From assembly GCF_019396325.1 (NCBI RefSeq), contig NZ_JAHKRO010000027.1, positions 21,660 to 85,659 of the forward strand: a DNA stretch of 64,000 nt. The letters run 5' to 3'. Below the pieces are notes generated by a model, which saw only the letters and a program-made list of their open reading frames with translations, did no database searches and was not told where the DNA came from. Positions within the stretch are counted from its first letter, which is position 1. Each line of letters begins with the position of its first letter. This document shows, piece by piece, positions 16,850-25,827 of the stretch. The position numbers and the translations under genes were made by a program. The stretch comes from Nonomuraea ceibae (GTDB taxonomy: Bacteria; Actinomycetota; Actinomycetes; Streptosporangiales; Streptosporangiaceae).

Positions 16850-17268
16850 ATGGGCGATTCGATCGAGGTCGTGGACCATGACCCGGCCTGGCAGGCGGAG
16901 TTCGCCGCGATCGGGAAGGCGTTGCGCGGGGCACTCGGCGACGGCTCGGCCTGACGCATCGGGCGGACAACCCCGAGCTGACCAAGCGCTACTTCCGCGA
17001 GGCCCCGGGCAGCCGCCGCACCCACGTTCACGTACGCGAGCTCGGCAGCTTCTCCCAGCAGCTGCCCCTGCTGTTCCGCGACTACCTGCGCGCCCATCCT
17101 GACGCCGCGACCGAGTTCGCCGAGGTGAAGCGGCGGTGCGCGCGGCAGTTCCGTGATGACCGGCAACGGTATGTCTCCGCCAAGGAGCCCTTCGTCTGGG
17201 ACATCGTGCGCCGCGCCGACACGTGGGCCCAGCGCGTCGGCTGGCGACCGGGCCCCAGCGACGCCTGA
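16850..17268 (+). pseudogene. GrpB-family nucleotidyltransferase, internally deleted
   Basis: The first 33 codons give a GrpB N-terminus (IEVVDHDPAWQAEFAAIGKA). After a stop near 16953 the frame changes and the rest of the family sequence appears: HRADNPELTKRYFREAPGSR, then THVHVRELGSFSQQLPLLFR and FRDDRQRYVSAKEPFVWDIV, ending at 17268. About 50 residues are missing, including the GSTSVPGL-type motif with the catalytic region. The gene is dead through internal deletion plus frameshift. Confidence 0.85.
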
Positions 17269-17329
17269 CCCGACCGACGCGATGCCCCGCCACCGCGCGG
17301 CGTCGTGGACGGACACCCGTGACGCCGGC

Positions 17330-18772
17330 TCACTGCTTCTGACCAGGTAAGACACCGCGGAGCCCATGCGGTCCGACCTGGCGGGTGCGGAGCCTGGCGA
17401 GCGCGACGATCAGCAGCGCGATCGAGGACCAGGCGGCCCAGTCGCCCAGGCTGGTGTAGACGGTGGAGGCGCCCTGCCGCGGCAGCGCCGCGTACACCGT
17501 GTTGACCGTGTTCGCCGTGTTCGCCGTGTTAACCCCGGGCTCGCCGCTGCGGGCCTCGGCCAGCACCCGCCCACGGGTGTCGCTCACCGTGAGGAACCCC
17601 TGACGGGCCGCGCGAGCCACCGACAGCCCGCTCTCCACGCCGCGGACCATCGCCATCCGGCTGTGCAGCCAGGCGTCGTCGTCGAAGTCCCACGCGGGCG
17701 CGAGCAGCGCGGTGGCGCCCGCCTGGCGGTACTGCCGCACCAGCCACGGGAAGTCCAGGTCCTTGCAGATGATCAGCCCCAGGGTGGTCCGGTCGAGGAA
17801 GGCCAGCGCCCGTCCAGGGGTGAACTCCGACTCCAGCCCGGGTATCAGGTGGTGTTTGTCGTAGCGGACGCCGGTCGGGGTGGCCAGCGCGGTGTTCGTC
17901 CGCGTCGCGCCGGCGCCGAGCGCGACGCCGGTGACGACCTCGACCCCCGGCCCGGCCGGCGGCAGCCGAGGGGTGTCGGCCTCGAACGTCTTCTCCGGCA
18001 GCACCACGATCTCGGCCCCGCGGGCGGCGGCCGCGTCGACGGCCTGGCCGTAGCGCCGGAGCAGGTCGCGCCCCTGCGGGGAGTCCAGCTTCTCGGTGTC
18101 GCGCGGGTGGTCGGTGGAGATCAGCGCGACCGTACGGTGCCCCTCGCCGTCCTGGGCGGCGCCGAGCCGGGTGAAGCCGTACGCCGCCACCAGCGCCGCC
18201 AGCGCGCCCGCGGTCACCGCGACGTGGAGCCGGTGCGTCGCGCCGGGCGCGAGCAGCGCGGCCACGGCGGCGGGCGCGAACAGAAGCAGGAAGGTGATCC
18301 CCCACACTCCCGTGACGGATGCCGTCTGCAGGACGGGCAGCACGTCGGCCTGGGTGTAGGCCAGGCTCCACCAGGCGCCGTGCGGACCGGCCCGCGCCAT
18401 CAGATATTCGACGCCGACCCACAGCGCCGGCACGGCGAGCGCGGCCGTCAACGGCCGCCGCCGCGCCAGCAGCGAGCGGTGCAGCAGCACGCCGAGGCCG
18501 TACAGCAGCGCCGGCCCGCCGAGGAGCCCGGCCGCCACCAGGGCGGGCATCTCGAGCGTCCCGGCGAAGTACGGCCACAGCTGCAGCTGCCCGCCCAGCC
18601 AGGCCAGAGCGCCCGAGGCGAACGCGAGCCCGGCCCCCACCCGGGGAGCGGCGACCAGCACGGGCAAGGGAGCGAGCCAGGTCAGCCAGGCCACGGGGTG
18701 CAGGCCGGTGCCGAAGTGCAGCAGGACAGCCGAGGCCAGAGCCGCGACGAGCGGGATCAGGGCACGTCTCAT
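17330..18772 (-). CDS. lnt: Apolipoprotein N-acyltransferase
   Basis: A 480-residue integral membrane enzyme that adds the third acyl chain to lipoproteins. It has about six N-terminal membrane helices, a nitrilase-type domain (about 213-410) and a C-terminal helix. The catalytic triad is visible as Glu260 (VVLPEKTF), Lys306 (RYDKHHLIPG) and Cys336 (IICKDLD). Near residue 415 there is a four-fold NTx repeat (NTANTANTVNTV) encoded by imperfect 9-base tandem repeats, in the linker before the last helix. Substrates would include the lipoproteins in this window. Actinomycetes often carry several paralogues. Confidence 0.9.
   Translation of the reverse strand: MRRALIPLVAALASAVLLHFGTGLHPVAWLTWLAPLPVLVAAPRVGAGLAFASGALAWLGGQLQLWPYFAGTLEMPALVAAGLLGGPALLYGLGVLLHRSLLARRRPLTAALAVPALWVGVEYLMARAGPHGAWWSLAYTQADVLPVLQTASVTGVWGITFLLLFAPAAVAALLAPGATHRLHVAVTAGALAALVAAYGFTRLGAAQDGEGHRTVALISTDHPRDTEKLDSPQGRDLLRRYGQAVDAAAARGAEIVVLPEKTFEADTPRLPPAGPGVEVVTGVALGAGATRTNTALATPTGVRYDKHHLIPGLESEFTPGRALAFLDRTTLGLIICKDLDFPWLVRQYRQAGATALLAPAWDFDDDAWLHSRMAMVRGVESGLSVARAARQGFLTVSDTRGRVLAEARSGEPGVNTANTANTVNTVYAALPRQGASTVYTSLGDWAAWSSIALLIVALARLRTRQVGPHGLRGVLPGQKQ
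17499..17534. repeat. 9-base tandem repeat inside lnt
   Basis: Four consecutive 9-base units: gtgttgacc, gtgttcgcc twice, gtgttaacc. They encode the Asn-Thr-x repeats of the Lnt linker and keep the frame whatever the copy number. Confidence 0.85.
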
Positions 18773-18808
18773 GGCGACGATGTTGCTGGAGGCGACCCCG
18801 GTGGCGCG

Positions 18809-19495
18809 TCAGTCCTGAGTATGATCCCCGAGGTCACTCTCACCGGCGACCACCAGGCCGCATTCGTAGGCGAACACCGCCGCCTGCACCCGGTCCCGCA
18901 GGCCCAGCTTCGTCAGGATGCGGCTGACGTGCGTCTTGACCGTGTGCTCGGTGACCACGAGCGTGGCGGCGACCTCGGCGTTCGACAGGCCGCGGGCGAC
19001 CAGCCTGAGCGTTTCGCGTTCCCGCTCGGTGAGCGCCTCCAGCCGTCCCGCCAGGCGCGGCATCGGGTCGTGGGCGGGCCGTCTGACCAGGCTCTCCAGC
19101 AGCCTGCGGGTGGCGGCGGGAGCCAGCAGCGCCTCACCGGCGGCGACGGTGCGCACCGCGTGCGCCAGCTCGTCGCGGCGGATGTCCTTGAGCAGGAAGC
19201 CGCTCGCGCCCGCGCGTACGGCGTCGTACACGTACTCGTCCAGGTCGAACATCGTCAGCACGAGCACCTTCGCGGAGGTGGTCGCGCAGATCTCACGGGT
19301 GGCCTCGATGCCGTTCCTGCCCGGCATCCGCACGTCCATCAGGACGACGTCCGGACGCAGCCGCCCGGCCAGCGCGATCGCCTCGTCGCCGTCCGCCGCC
19401 TCCCCCACCACCAGCATGTCCGGTTGAGCGCCGAGGATCAGGCCGAACCCGGCCCGGAAGAGATCCTGGTCGTCGGCGATGAGCACGCGCAGCAT
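18809..19495 (-). CDS. NarL/LuxR-type response regulator
   Basis: A 228-residue response regulator. The receiver domain has the acidic pair at residues 8-9 and phospho-Asp54 in DVVLMDVRMPG. The C-terminal LuxR helix-turn-helix includes LTERERETLRLVARGLSNAE and TEHTVKTHVSRILTKLGLRD. It follows its histidine kinase by five bases on the same strand, forming a DesK-type two-component pair. Target genes are unknown. Confidence 0.95.
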   Translation of the reverse strand: MLRVLIADDQDLFRAGFGLILGAQPDMLVVGEAADGDEAIALAGRLRPDVVLMDVRMPGRNGIEATREICATTSAKVLVLTMFDLDEYVYDAVRAGASGFLLKDIRRDELAHAVRTVAAGEALLAPAATRRLLESLVRRPAHDPMPRLAGRLEALTERERETLRLVARGLSNAEVAATLVVTEHTVKTHVSRILTKLGLRDRVQAAVFAYECGLVVAGESDLGDHTQD

Positions 19496-19500
19496 GTGCG

Positions 19501-20598
19501 CTATTCAAGCGGAAAGACGGCCCTGACCACGTATCCGCCGGCTGGTCCCGGCCCGGCGGTGAGGGTCCCGCCGCACGCCGCCGCGCGTTCCCGCATGCCG
19601 ATCAGGCCGTAGCCGCTGCCGCCTCGGGCCGGGCCGCCGCCCTTGTCGGCGAGCTCGACGACCAGCTCCTGCGCGGTCCATCGCAGTCGCAGCCGTACGG
19701 CGTCCACCCCCGCGTGCTTGCGCACGTTGGTGAGGGCTTCCTGGACGATCCGGTAGACGGCGGCTTCGAGGCCGGCGGGCACCGGCCGCCGCTCGCCCTC
19801 CACGGTGATGTCCACGTCCAGGCCGCTCCGCCCGGCCAGCGAGGCGAGCCCGTCCAGGCGCGGCTGCGCCGGCCCGAGGTCCTCCCCCGCCGGGACGGCC
19901 GAGGTGCGCAGGGCCGCGAGCAGGCCGCGCAGCTCGGTGAGCGCGCCCCTGCCGGTGTCGGCGATCGCGTCGAAGACGGCCTCGGCCCTGGGCGCGTCGC
20001 TCCGGACGACCACGGGCCCGGCCTCGGCCTGCACGACCATCAGCCCGACGGCGTGCGTGATGATGTCGTGCATGTCCCGGGCGATCCGCGCCCGCTCCTC
20101 GGCCACCGCGGCGACGTGCTCCTGTTCGAGGCGGCGTGCCCGCTCGGCCAGTTCCGCGGTACGTGACCGGCTCGCCCGCGCGCTGGTGCCGAGCGCGTAC
20201 GCGGCCACGAAAGCGATGCCGACCAGGCGGAACGTCTCGCTGTCCTCCCCCGGCAGCGCCAGGGACACCCCGACGATGGCGGCGATCGCGGGGATCGCGG
20301 CCAGCCGCTGCCGCGCGGGGCTGCGGTCGGCGATGGTGTGGACGGCGACCAGCGGGCCGAACGGCAGGAACGGCTTCTCCCAGAAGACCATGGCGCTCAT
20401 CGCGGCGCCGACCAGCAGCGCCACCGTCATGGGTGCGCGCCTGCGCCAGTAGACGGGCGTGGAGGCGACCACGCCCAGGGCGACGATCCACCACGCCTTC
20501 GGGCCGGACACCAGCAGCGGGCCGAGGGTGGCCGCGGTGGTGACCGCCGCGATCACACCGTCGCCCCGCCGACCGGACAATCCACCGATCCAGGCCAT
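19501..20598 (-). CDS. Sensor histidine kinase (HisKA_3 type)
   Basis: A 365-residue kinase with about four to five N-terminal membrane helices (residues 13-140), a dimerisation/phosphoacceptor helix with His177 in ARIARDMHDIITHAVG, and an ATPase domain with EALTNVRKHAG and GLIGMRERA. It phosphorylates the response regulator encoded just downstream. Most of the membrane-domain coding sequence (20145-20611) is repeated almost identically at 51230-51638. Confidence 0.95.
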   Translation of the reverse strand: MAWIGGLSGRRGDGVIAAVTTAATLGPLLVSGPKAWWIVALGVVASTPVYWRRRAPMTVALLVGAAMSAMVFWEKPFLPFGPLVAVHTIADRSPARQRLAAIPAIAAIVGVSLALPGEDSETFRLVGIAFVAAYALGTSARASRSRTAELAERARRLEQEHVAAVAEERARIARDMHDIITHAVGLMVVQAEAGPVVVRSDAPRAEAVFDAIADTGRGALTELRGLLAALRTSAVPAGEDLGPAQPRLDGLASLAGRSGLDVDITVEGERRPVPAGLEAAVYRIVQEALTNVRKHAGVDAVRLRLRWTAQELVVELADKGGGPARGGSGYGLIGMRERAAACGGTLTAGPGPAGGYVVRAVFPLE

Positions 20599-20678
20599 CA
20601 GCCCATTATCGATCCCGAGCGAACGCCCGCGGAAATGAACCGAGCACGGGCCTGCGGCTCCTGTGTGATCATTGGCGA

Positions 20679-21113
20679 GTGCGACCTACGGGTAAGCCCT
20701 CCCGGCCATCCGTTCTGAAATGGGTGCTCATCGGGGCGGCCATCGGCGCCGCGCCTTTCCTCCTGCTGTACGCCGTCGTGGCGGTCCCCCAGTGGATCAC
20801 CGATCATCGCTTGGCGAGCTTCGAGGAGCGAGCCCTCGAACATCCGATGCCGCCGGGCACGACGTTCGCCGGGTCCGAACCTCAGGAGCCCCTGAACGGG
20901 GACTCCGGCGACTGCTGGGTCGGCTTCACCTTCAACCTCCGCACCGAACGCCCGCCCGAGGAGATCAAGCGCTACTACGAGGCGGCTCCCTTCATGCGGG
21001 CTGACACGCACTTCTCCGAGCCGAGCGTCATCGTCCTGCAGAAGTCCGCCGGCCACGTGTCGGTCGCCGTCGATATGATTTCCTCCGGCACCTGGGACCT
21101 CCGCTGCTGGTGA
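20679..21113 (+). CDS. Small membrane-anchored protein of unknown function
   Basis: A 144-residue protein with one N-terminal membrane helix (about 13-38, VLKWVLIGAAIGAAPFLLLY) and an outside domain with Cys residues in GDSGDCWVG and at the extreme C-terminus (DLRCW), possibly a disulfide. The start is GTG at 20679. It is divergent from the histidine kinase with an 80-base gap, so it could be regulated by that system. I do not recognise the family. Confidence 0.7.
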   Translation: MRPTGKPSRPSVLKWVLIGAAIGAAPFLLLYAVVAVPQWITDHRLASFEERALEHPMPPGTTFAGSEPQEPLNGDSGDCWVGFTFNLRTERPPEEIKRYYEAAPFMRADTHFSEPSVIVLQKSAGHVSVAVDMISSGTWDLRCW

Positions 21114-21220
21114 ACGCATCGCGCGGCCGTGGCCCCGTACCGGCAAGTCACCGATGATTTCGCGCCCTGGCGGAGGTCTTCACCTTCGACCTTCCTGACC
21201 GACCTGACGCGAGGACTCCT

Positions 21221-21913
21221 GTGACTGACGAGAAAAGGCCGTCCGACATGACCGATCCGGCACCGGAAGCACGCGGCAGCCGCGCGGCTGACCTCTGGCC
21301 GCTGGTGCGTGCCGAACGAGCGGCTCTGGCGGGCGACCTGGCGGGACTGACCGCCGAGCAGTGGGAGACGCCGTCGTTGTGTGCCGGGTTGACGGTGCGG
21401 GAGGTGCTGGCGCACCTCACCGCAGGGGCGAGCCTCAACGGCGTGCGGTGGCTGGCGGGGGTGATCCGCTACCGGTTCGACTTCGACAAGCAGGTCGCCA
21501 TGCGGCTGGCCGAGCAGCTGGGCGCGACCACGGGGGAGACGCATGACAGGTTCCGCCGCGTCATCACGAGCACCACCAAGCCGCCGCTCCCGGTCATCGC
21601 GATGCTGGGTGAGACGGTCGTGCATGCCGAGGACATCCGGCGGCCGCTGGGCATTCGCCACGACTACCCGATCGAGACCCTCACCCGGGTGGCCGAGTAC
21701 TACCAGGGCTCGGACCTGGTCGTCGCCGCCAAGAGACGGATCACCGGCCTGCGGCTCGTCGCCACCGACGGCCCTTTCGCCACGGGCTCCGGCCCGCTGG
21801 TGTCCGGCACCACGCTGGCGCTGGTGATGGCCACGACCGGACGCTCGGTGTTCTGCGACGAACTTGACGGCGACGGCGTCGACATCCTGCGCGACCGGCG
21901 CGACATGACCTGA
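21221..21913 (+). CDS. Maleylpyruvate isomerase-family (mycothiol-dependent) protein
   Basis: A 230-residue DinB-like four-helix protein of the TIGR03083/maleylpyruvate isomerase group. The N-terminal signature is visible in ERAALAGDLAGLTAEQWETP, SLCAGLTVREVLAHL, and HAEDIRRPLG with a metal-binding His. Family members use mycothiol as cofactor, consistent with an actinobacterial host. The precise reaction is unknown. The start is GTG at 21221 with AGGA upstream; ATG at 21248 is an alternative. Confidence 0.88.
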   Translation: MTDEKRPSDMTDPAPEARGSRAADLWPLVRAERAALAGDLAGLTAEQWETPSLCAGLTVREVLAHLTAGASLNGVRWLAGVIRYRFDFDKQVAMRLAEQLGATTGETHDRFRRVITSTTKPPLPVIAMLGETVVHAEDIRRPLGIRHDYPIETLTRVAEYYQGSDLVVAAKRRITGLRLVATDGPFATGSGPLVSGTTLALVMATTGRSVFCDELDGDGVDILRDRRDMT

Positions 21914-21929
21914 CCCGGGGTCCGGCGGT

Positions 21930-22231
21930 CACGGCAGGTTGCCCAGGGCGTACCGGGTGGCGCTCCGCCTGCGCCTCGCTCGGCAGCGTGCACGGATCCA
22001 CCTGCACCACCGCCGTCCCCCCTGCCAGGCGGTGCGGACGGCGTCCCACCGGCGGACGTACTGAGGACGGCCGTGCCGCCGGGCCCTCCAGCACCGCCCG
22101 GGGCCGCCCGCAGCAGAACCCCGCCCGTCACCAGCGCCGCCGCCGCGCAGCCGCTCCGGGGCGATGTAGCCGGGCGAGCCCGAGCGGGTGAGCGTCGCCT
22201 GCCCCTCGACGATGGCGATGCCGAAGGTCAG
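21930..22231 (-). pseudogene. Ser/Thr protein kinase remnant
   Basis: Just after the esterase stop codon the minus strand reads LTFGIAIVEGQATLTRSGSP, then GYIAPERLRGGG. This matches a Hanks-type kinase activation segment (DFG..APE), with the DFG Asp changed to Thr. A frame change then leads to a Gly/Ala-rich helix-like stretch (ALVTGGVLLRAAPGG) and VQVDPCTLPSEAQAE, which resembles the external tail of a receptor kinase. Catalytic loop and ATP site are gone. Identification is by motif only. Confidence 0.45.
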
Positions 22232-23010
22232 GGCAGAAGCCGTTGAACATCCTGAAAAATCCGCTCGGTGGCGGCGATCGCCGCCTCGTCGAGATTCTGG
22301 ATGAAGCCGTGCTCCAGGCCCTCCTCCCGCCTGCTTGTCACCGCGACACCGGCTTCGCGCAGCCGCCCGGCATAGGCTTCGCCCTCGTCACGCAGGGGGT
22401 CCCGCTCGGCGGTGATCACCACGGCGGGCGGCAGGCCGTGCAGGCTGGGCGCGCTCAAGGGGCTCGCGGCCGGGTCGGCGGGGTCGGGCGTCCAGCAGGA
22501 GATCGCCTCGCGCAGGAACGCCGGGTCGAGCCCCCACCCGCCCTGCTCCCGGACGCTCGCCGACGCGAGCGTGAGATCGGTGTTCGGGCAGATGAGCACC
22601 TGCGCGGCGGGCAGCGGCTCCCCGGCGTCGCGCAGCCGCAGGCAGGCCATCGTGGCCAGGTAGCCGCCGGCGCTGTCCCCGGCGACGGCCCACGGCTTCG
22701 CCCAGCGCAGCACCTCGACCGCGTCGTCGATCGCCGCCGGGTAGGGGTGCTCGGGTGCGAGCCGATAGTCGACGGCCAGCACCTCCACGTCGCAGGCGGC
22801 GGCGATCCGGCGGCAGGCGCGATCGTGGCTGTCGAGGTCGCCCAGTATGAACGCGCCGCCGTGCAGGAACACGATCATCGGCCGGGGCCCGTCGGCCGGC
22901 CGGTAGTGGCGCAGCCTCAGCCTGCCGGGGCCGCTCAGGTCGCTGACGTGCGGCAGGTCGGGTCCGGGGACGCGGGTACGCGGAGCGCGCAACGCATTGA
23001 GATCAAGCAC
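22228..23010 (-). CDS. Alpha/beta hydrolase, HSL-type esterase
   Basis: A 260-residue esterase/lipase of the hormone-sensitive-lipase family. The oxyanion motif HGGAF is at residues 50-54, GDSAGG carries nucleophile Ser113, acid Asp lies in ERDPLRDEG and His in LEHGFIQNL. The start is GTG at 23010. These enzymes cleave short acyl esters; the physiological substrate is unknown. It is followed on the same strand by the kinase remnant, and the beta-lactamase-like gene lies upstream. Confidence 0.92.
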   Translation of the reverse strand: MLDLNALRAPRTRVPGPDLPHVSDLSGPGRLRLRHYRPADGPRPMIVFLHGGAFILGDLDSHDRACRRIAAACDVEVLAVDYRLAPEHPYPAAIDDAVEVLRWAKPWAVAGDSAGGYLATMACLRLRDAGEPLPAAQVLICPNTDLTLASASVREQGGWGLDPAFLREAISCWTPDPADPAASPLSAPSLHGLPPAVVITAERDPLRDEGEAYAGRLREAGVAVTSRREEGLEHGFIQNLDEAAIAATERIFQDVQRLLP

Positions 23011-23081
23011 AGCCTGACATCCTTCCTCATCGGCTGAGTCACGGAGGGCACGGGTCTCCTGGATGCCACCGGTGTCCCGGT

Positions 23082-24197
23082 CTAGCCGATCGCGCGCAGC
23101 ACTGCGGCGATGAGCCGGTGGTTCTCCAGCGCTCCGCCACCTCCGCCGGCGGCGAAGCGGTTGCGCGTGTAGCTGTAGGCGATCCCGTGGTGGGGGTCGG
23201 CGAACGACTGGGCGCCCACGGCGCCGCTGTGCCCGAACGCGCCGGTGCCGAGCTGGGGATAGCGAACCCCTTGGGCCTCGAAGCCCAGGAGGAAGTGGTC
23301 GGGCTCACCGGTGACCAGGTCGGCGCCGGTCGAGTGTGGTCCGGTGAACTCGGCCAGGGTCTCAGGGGTCAGCAACGGCGGCCGGCCGTCGACCTCGGAG
23401 ATGGCCGCGGCGTAGAGCGTCGCCAGGCCGCGGGCGTTGCCCACGCTCCCCGAGGAGGTGGGGCCCAGCGCGCGCACGGACCGGGTGTTGGCGAATTCCA
23501 CCAGGTCGGTCGGCGGGGTGGCGTTGAGGTTGAAGGCGATCCCCGTCAGGCTGTCCGGCGCGGGAGCGCGCTGCCCGTCGTCACGCGCCGGCCGTACCGG
23601 CACGTAACGCGGCTCCAGGGCCTCGGGCAGCCCCAGGTAGAAGTCCAGGTCGTACGGGGTGCGCACCCGCTCGGCGTAGATCTCCTGGATCGACCGGCCG
23701 GTCACCCGGCGCACCACCTCGCCGATGAGCGCGCCGATGACGAAGGCGTGGTAGCCGTACGCGCTCCCAGGCCGCCAGTAGGGCCTCTGCGCGGCCAGCC
23801 GCAGGGCGAGCAGCCGGTCGTCGGTCAGCTCCGCCGCGCTGAAGCCGCCGTCCACGCCGATCAGCCCCGCACGGTGGCCGAGCAGGTCTCGGAGGGTGAG
23901 GTCGTTCTTGCCCGCCGCGGCGAACTCCGGCCAGTGCGCGGCCACGGCCTGGTCCAGGTGCAGCACGCCGTCCTGGACCAGCAGCGCGACGACCAGGTAG
24001 GCCGCGCCCTTGCCGGACGAGTACAGCGCGAACAGGGATTCGCCGCGCACTCCCGGCCCGGCCCACAGGTCCACCACCTGCCGGCCGGCCAGCCGTACGG
24101 CGAGCTGCGCGCCCAGCCCGGGTTCGGCGGTGACGACTGCGGCGAACTCGTCCCTGACGTTCTCGAAGCCGTCGGCGACGGTGCCTGTGACCGTCAT
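23082..24197 (-). CDS. Serine hydrolase, class C beta-lactamase/EstB-like
   Basis: A 371-residue penicillin-binding-protein-like esterase. The SxxK nucleophile motif is SSGK (Ser60-Lys63), the second motif is the Tyr of AYGYHAF, and the third-strand motif is GAFGHSGAVG. Such proteins are usually esterases rather than true beta-lactamases. I chose ATG at 24197 because AAGGAGAG lies eight bases before it; the GTG at 24206 touches the ribosome site. It has no signal peptide, so it is probably cytoplasmic. Confidence 0.9.
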   Translation of the reverse strand: MTVTGTVADGFENVRDEFAAVVTAEPGLGAQLAVRLAGRQVVDLWAGPGVRGESLFALYSSGKGAAYLVVALLVQDGVLHLDQAVAAHWPEFAAAGKNDLTLRDLLGHRAGLIGVDGGFSAAELTDDRLLALRLAAQRPYWRPGSAYGYHAFVIGALIGEVVRRVTGRSIQEIYAERVRTPYDLDFYLGLPEALEPRYVPVRPARDDGQRAPAPDSLTGIAFNLNATPPTDLVEFANTRSVRALGPTSSGSVGNARGLATLYAAAISEVDGRPPLLTPETLAEFTGPHSTGADLVTGEPDHFLLGFEAQGVRYPQLGTGAFGHSGAVGAQSFADPHHGIAYSYTRNRFAAGGGGGALENHRLIAAVLRAIG

Positions 24198-24239
24198 GGT
24201 GTCCACTCTCCTTCACCTGGCCTTGGCGACATTGAGGTG

Positions 24240-24271
24240 CCCTGACCGCTGGCGCAGACCAGCGGTCAGGG
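24240..24271 (-). terminator. Terminator hairpin
   Basis: A perfect 13-bp stem (CCCTGACCGCTGG and its complement) with a 6-base loop lies between the fused serine hydrolase and the EstB-like gene. It probably ends transcription of the serine hydrolase unit. Confidence 0.7.
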
Positions 24272-24286
24272 TGATCGAGGCGCCGG

Positions 24287-25795
24287 CTACTGAGCCGATC
24301 CGGCCTGGCCGCTGCCGAACACCTCGGCGACCAGACGCTGCGTCGCCTGCTGGAATGCCGCGCCCACGGACATGTCGGCGTCGTCCACGTAGTTCAGCGC
24401 GGCGGTCAACGTCCTGCCCCCGTCAGGTGTGCCGTACATCAGGGCCGCGTGGCCCGCCATGCCGCCGTTGTGCGTGATGACCTTGCCGCCGCCCGGCGTC
24501 TCCTGGACGAACACGCCCAGGCCGTAGCCGGCCTTGGACTCCGGCGTGCACATCTCGGCCAGCAGTTCGGCCGGCAGCAGCTTGCCGCCCAGCAGCGCGG
24601 TGACGAACGTCTGCAGGTCTCGGATGGTGGAGATCATGTCGCCGCCGCTGGAGATCCAGGAGGGGTTGTGCCGGGTGACGTCGACCGTCCGGGCCTGGCC
24701 GTCCTCCTCGTAGCGGTAGTAGGCGTGCGCGTGCGGGGCGGGGATGTCCTGCTCGGTGGTCGGCTGGACGGTGCCCGTCAGGCCGAGAGGCCCCAGGACG
24801 AGGCGCCGCATCTCCTCGGCGACCGAGCGGCCGGTGACCTTCTCGATCAGCAGCCTGGCCAGCACATAGTTGGTGTTGGAATAGCTCCAGTCGGTGCCCG
24901 GCTCGAACCTCGCCGGCTTGGTCAGCGCCAGTCGTACGAGCTCCTCCGGCCGGTAGCTGTGGAACCGGTTGTCCACCCACGCCTTGCCAGCGGGGGTGGC
25001 GGGGATCCCCGCCACGAACGTGCCGTCCTCGAAGTACTCGCCGGTGAAGTTGAACACCCCGCTGGTGTGCTGCAGCAGCATCCGCACGGTGATCCGCCGG
25101 TCCAGCCCGAACTCGGGCAGATAGTCGTCCACCGGGGTGTCCAGGGCGATCTTGCCCTCGGCCACCAGTTGCAGCACCACGGTGGCGGTGAACGTCTTGG
25201 TGTTGCTGCCGATCCGGACATGCCCGTCGATCGGCGGCGCTTCGGTCCCGGCGAGCTCGCCCGCCCCGGCGCTGCCTGCCCATTCGCCTTGCTCGTCACG
25301 CACCCGCAGCGTCACTCCGACGAAACCGGAGTCGACCATCTCCTGGATGAGCTTCTGCAACTCCGGGCGATCCTGGCCGGGCGGCGTGGCCGGAGCGGCG
25401 TCCAGAGCTGCGGTGATCTTGCGGGCCATCTCTGCCACGGTGGGGCTGGGCTCGCCCCGGTGGGTGCGGGCGGCTGCCTCGACGGCGACGAGGACGGTGC
25501 GGCGGAAGTTGCCGGCCTCTGCCGCGGTCTGCTCCTTCAGCAGGCTCATGGAGGCGTTCAGGGCCGGCAGCACCTGATCGGCCAGCTCGGCCACGGACCT
25601 GCCGTACTTCACACCCTTGGGCGCCTTGGCGAGCACGTGCCCGACCAGCCCGGTCGCGGAGGTCAGGGCGAGGGAACCGTCGGTCCCGGCCTGGTGCGCC
25701 GAGCCGGCGGCGCCGGCGGCGGACATCAGCGAGACGGCGCCCCACGCGGCGATCCGCAGGGTGTTCTTGTCCTGCTCGGTAAGGGTGATGGACAT
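24287..25795 (-). CDS. Serine hydrolase with extra N-terminal helical domain
   Basis: A 502-residue two-part protein. Residues about 1-135 (MSITLTEQDKNTLRIAAWGA onward, with EAGNFRRTVLVAVEAA) look like a helical domain known as a stand-alone actinobacterial hypothetical protein. From about residue 145 there is a class C beta-lactamase/D-aminopeptidase fold with Ser197-Lys200 (GSNTK), Tyr305 (YSNTN) and HNGGMAGH. The start at 25795 is chosen over 25831 because AAGGAG precedes it and homologues of the first domain begin there. No signal peptide is seen. It is in a same-strand run with the flavin monooxygenase. Confidence 0.88.
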   Translation of the reverse strand: MSITLTEQDKNTLRIAAWGAVSLMSAAGAAGSAHQAGTDGSLALTSATGLVGHVLAKAPKGVKYGRSVAELADQVLPALNASMSLLKEQTAAEAGNFRRTVLVAVEAAARTHRGEPSPTVAEMARKITAALDAAPATPPGQDRPELQKLIQEMVDSGFVGVTLRVRDEQGEWAGSAGAGELAGTEAPPIDGHVRIGSNTKTFTATVVLQLVAEGKIALDTPVDDYLPEFGLDRRITVRMLLQHTSGVFNFTGEYFEDGTFVAGIPATPAGKAWVDNRFHSYRPEELVRLALTKPARFEPGTDWSYSNTNYVLARLLIEKVTGRSVAEEMRRLVLGPLGLTGTVQPTTEQDIPAPHAHAYYRYEEDGQARTVDVTRHNPSWISSGGDMISTIRDLQTFVTALLGGKLLPAELLAEMCTPESKAGYGLGVFVQETPGGGKVITHNGGMAGHAALMYGTPDGGRTLTAALNYVDDADMSVGAAFQQATQRLVAEVFGSGQAGSAQ

Positions 25796-25827
25796 GATGG
25801 TGTGCTCCTTCGATGCGTTACGGAAAA

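Noticed and set aside
17366..19612. A 748-codon + frame across lnt and the two-component genes
   Set aside because: It spans three well-identified minus-strand genes and has antisense composition.
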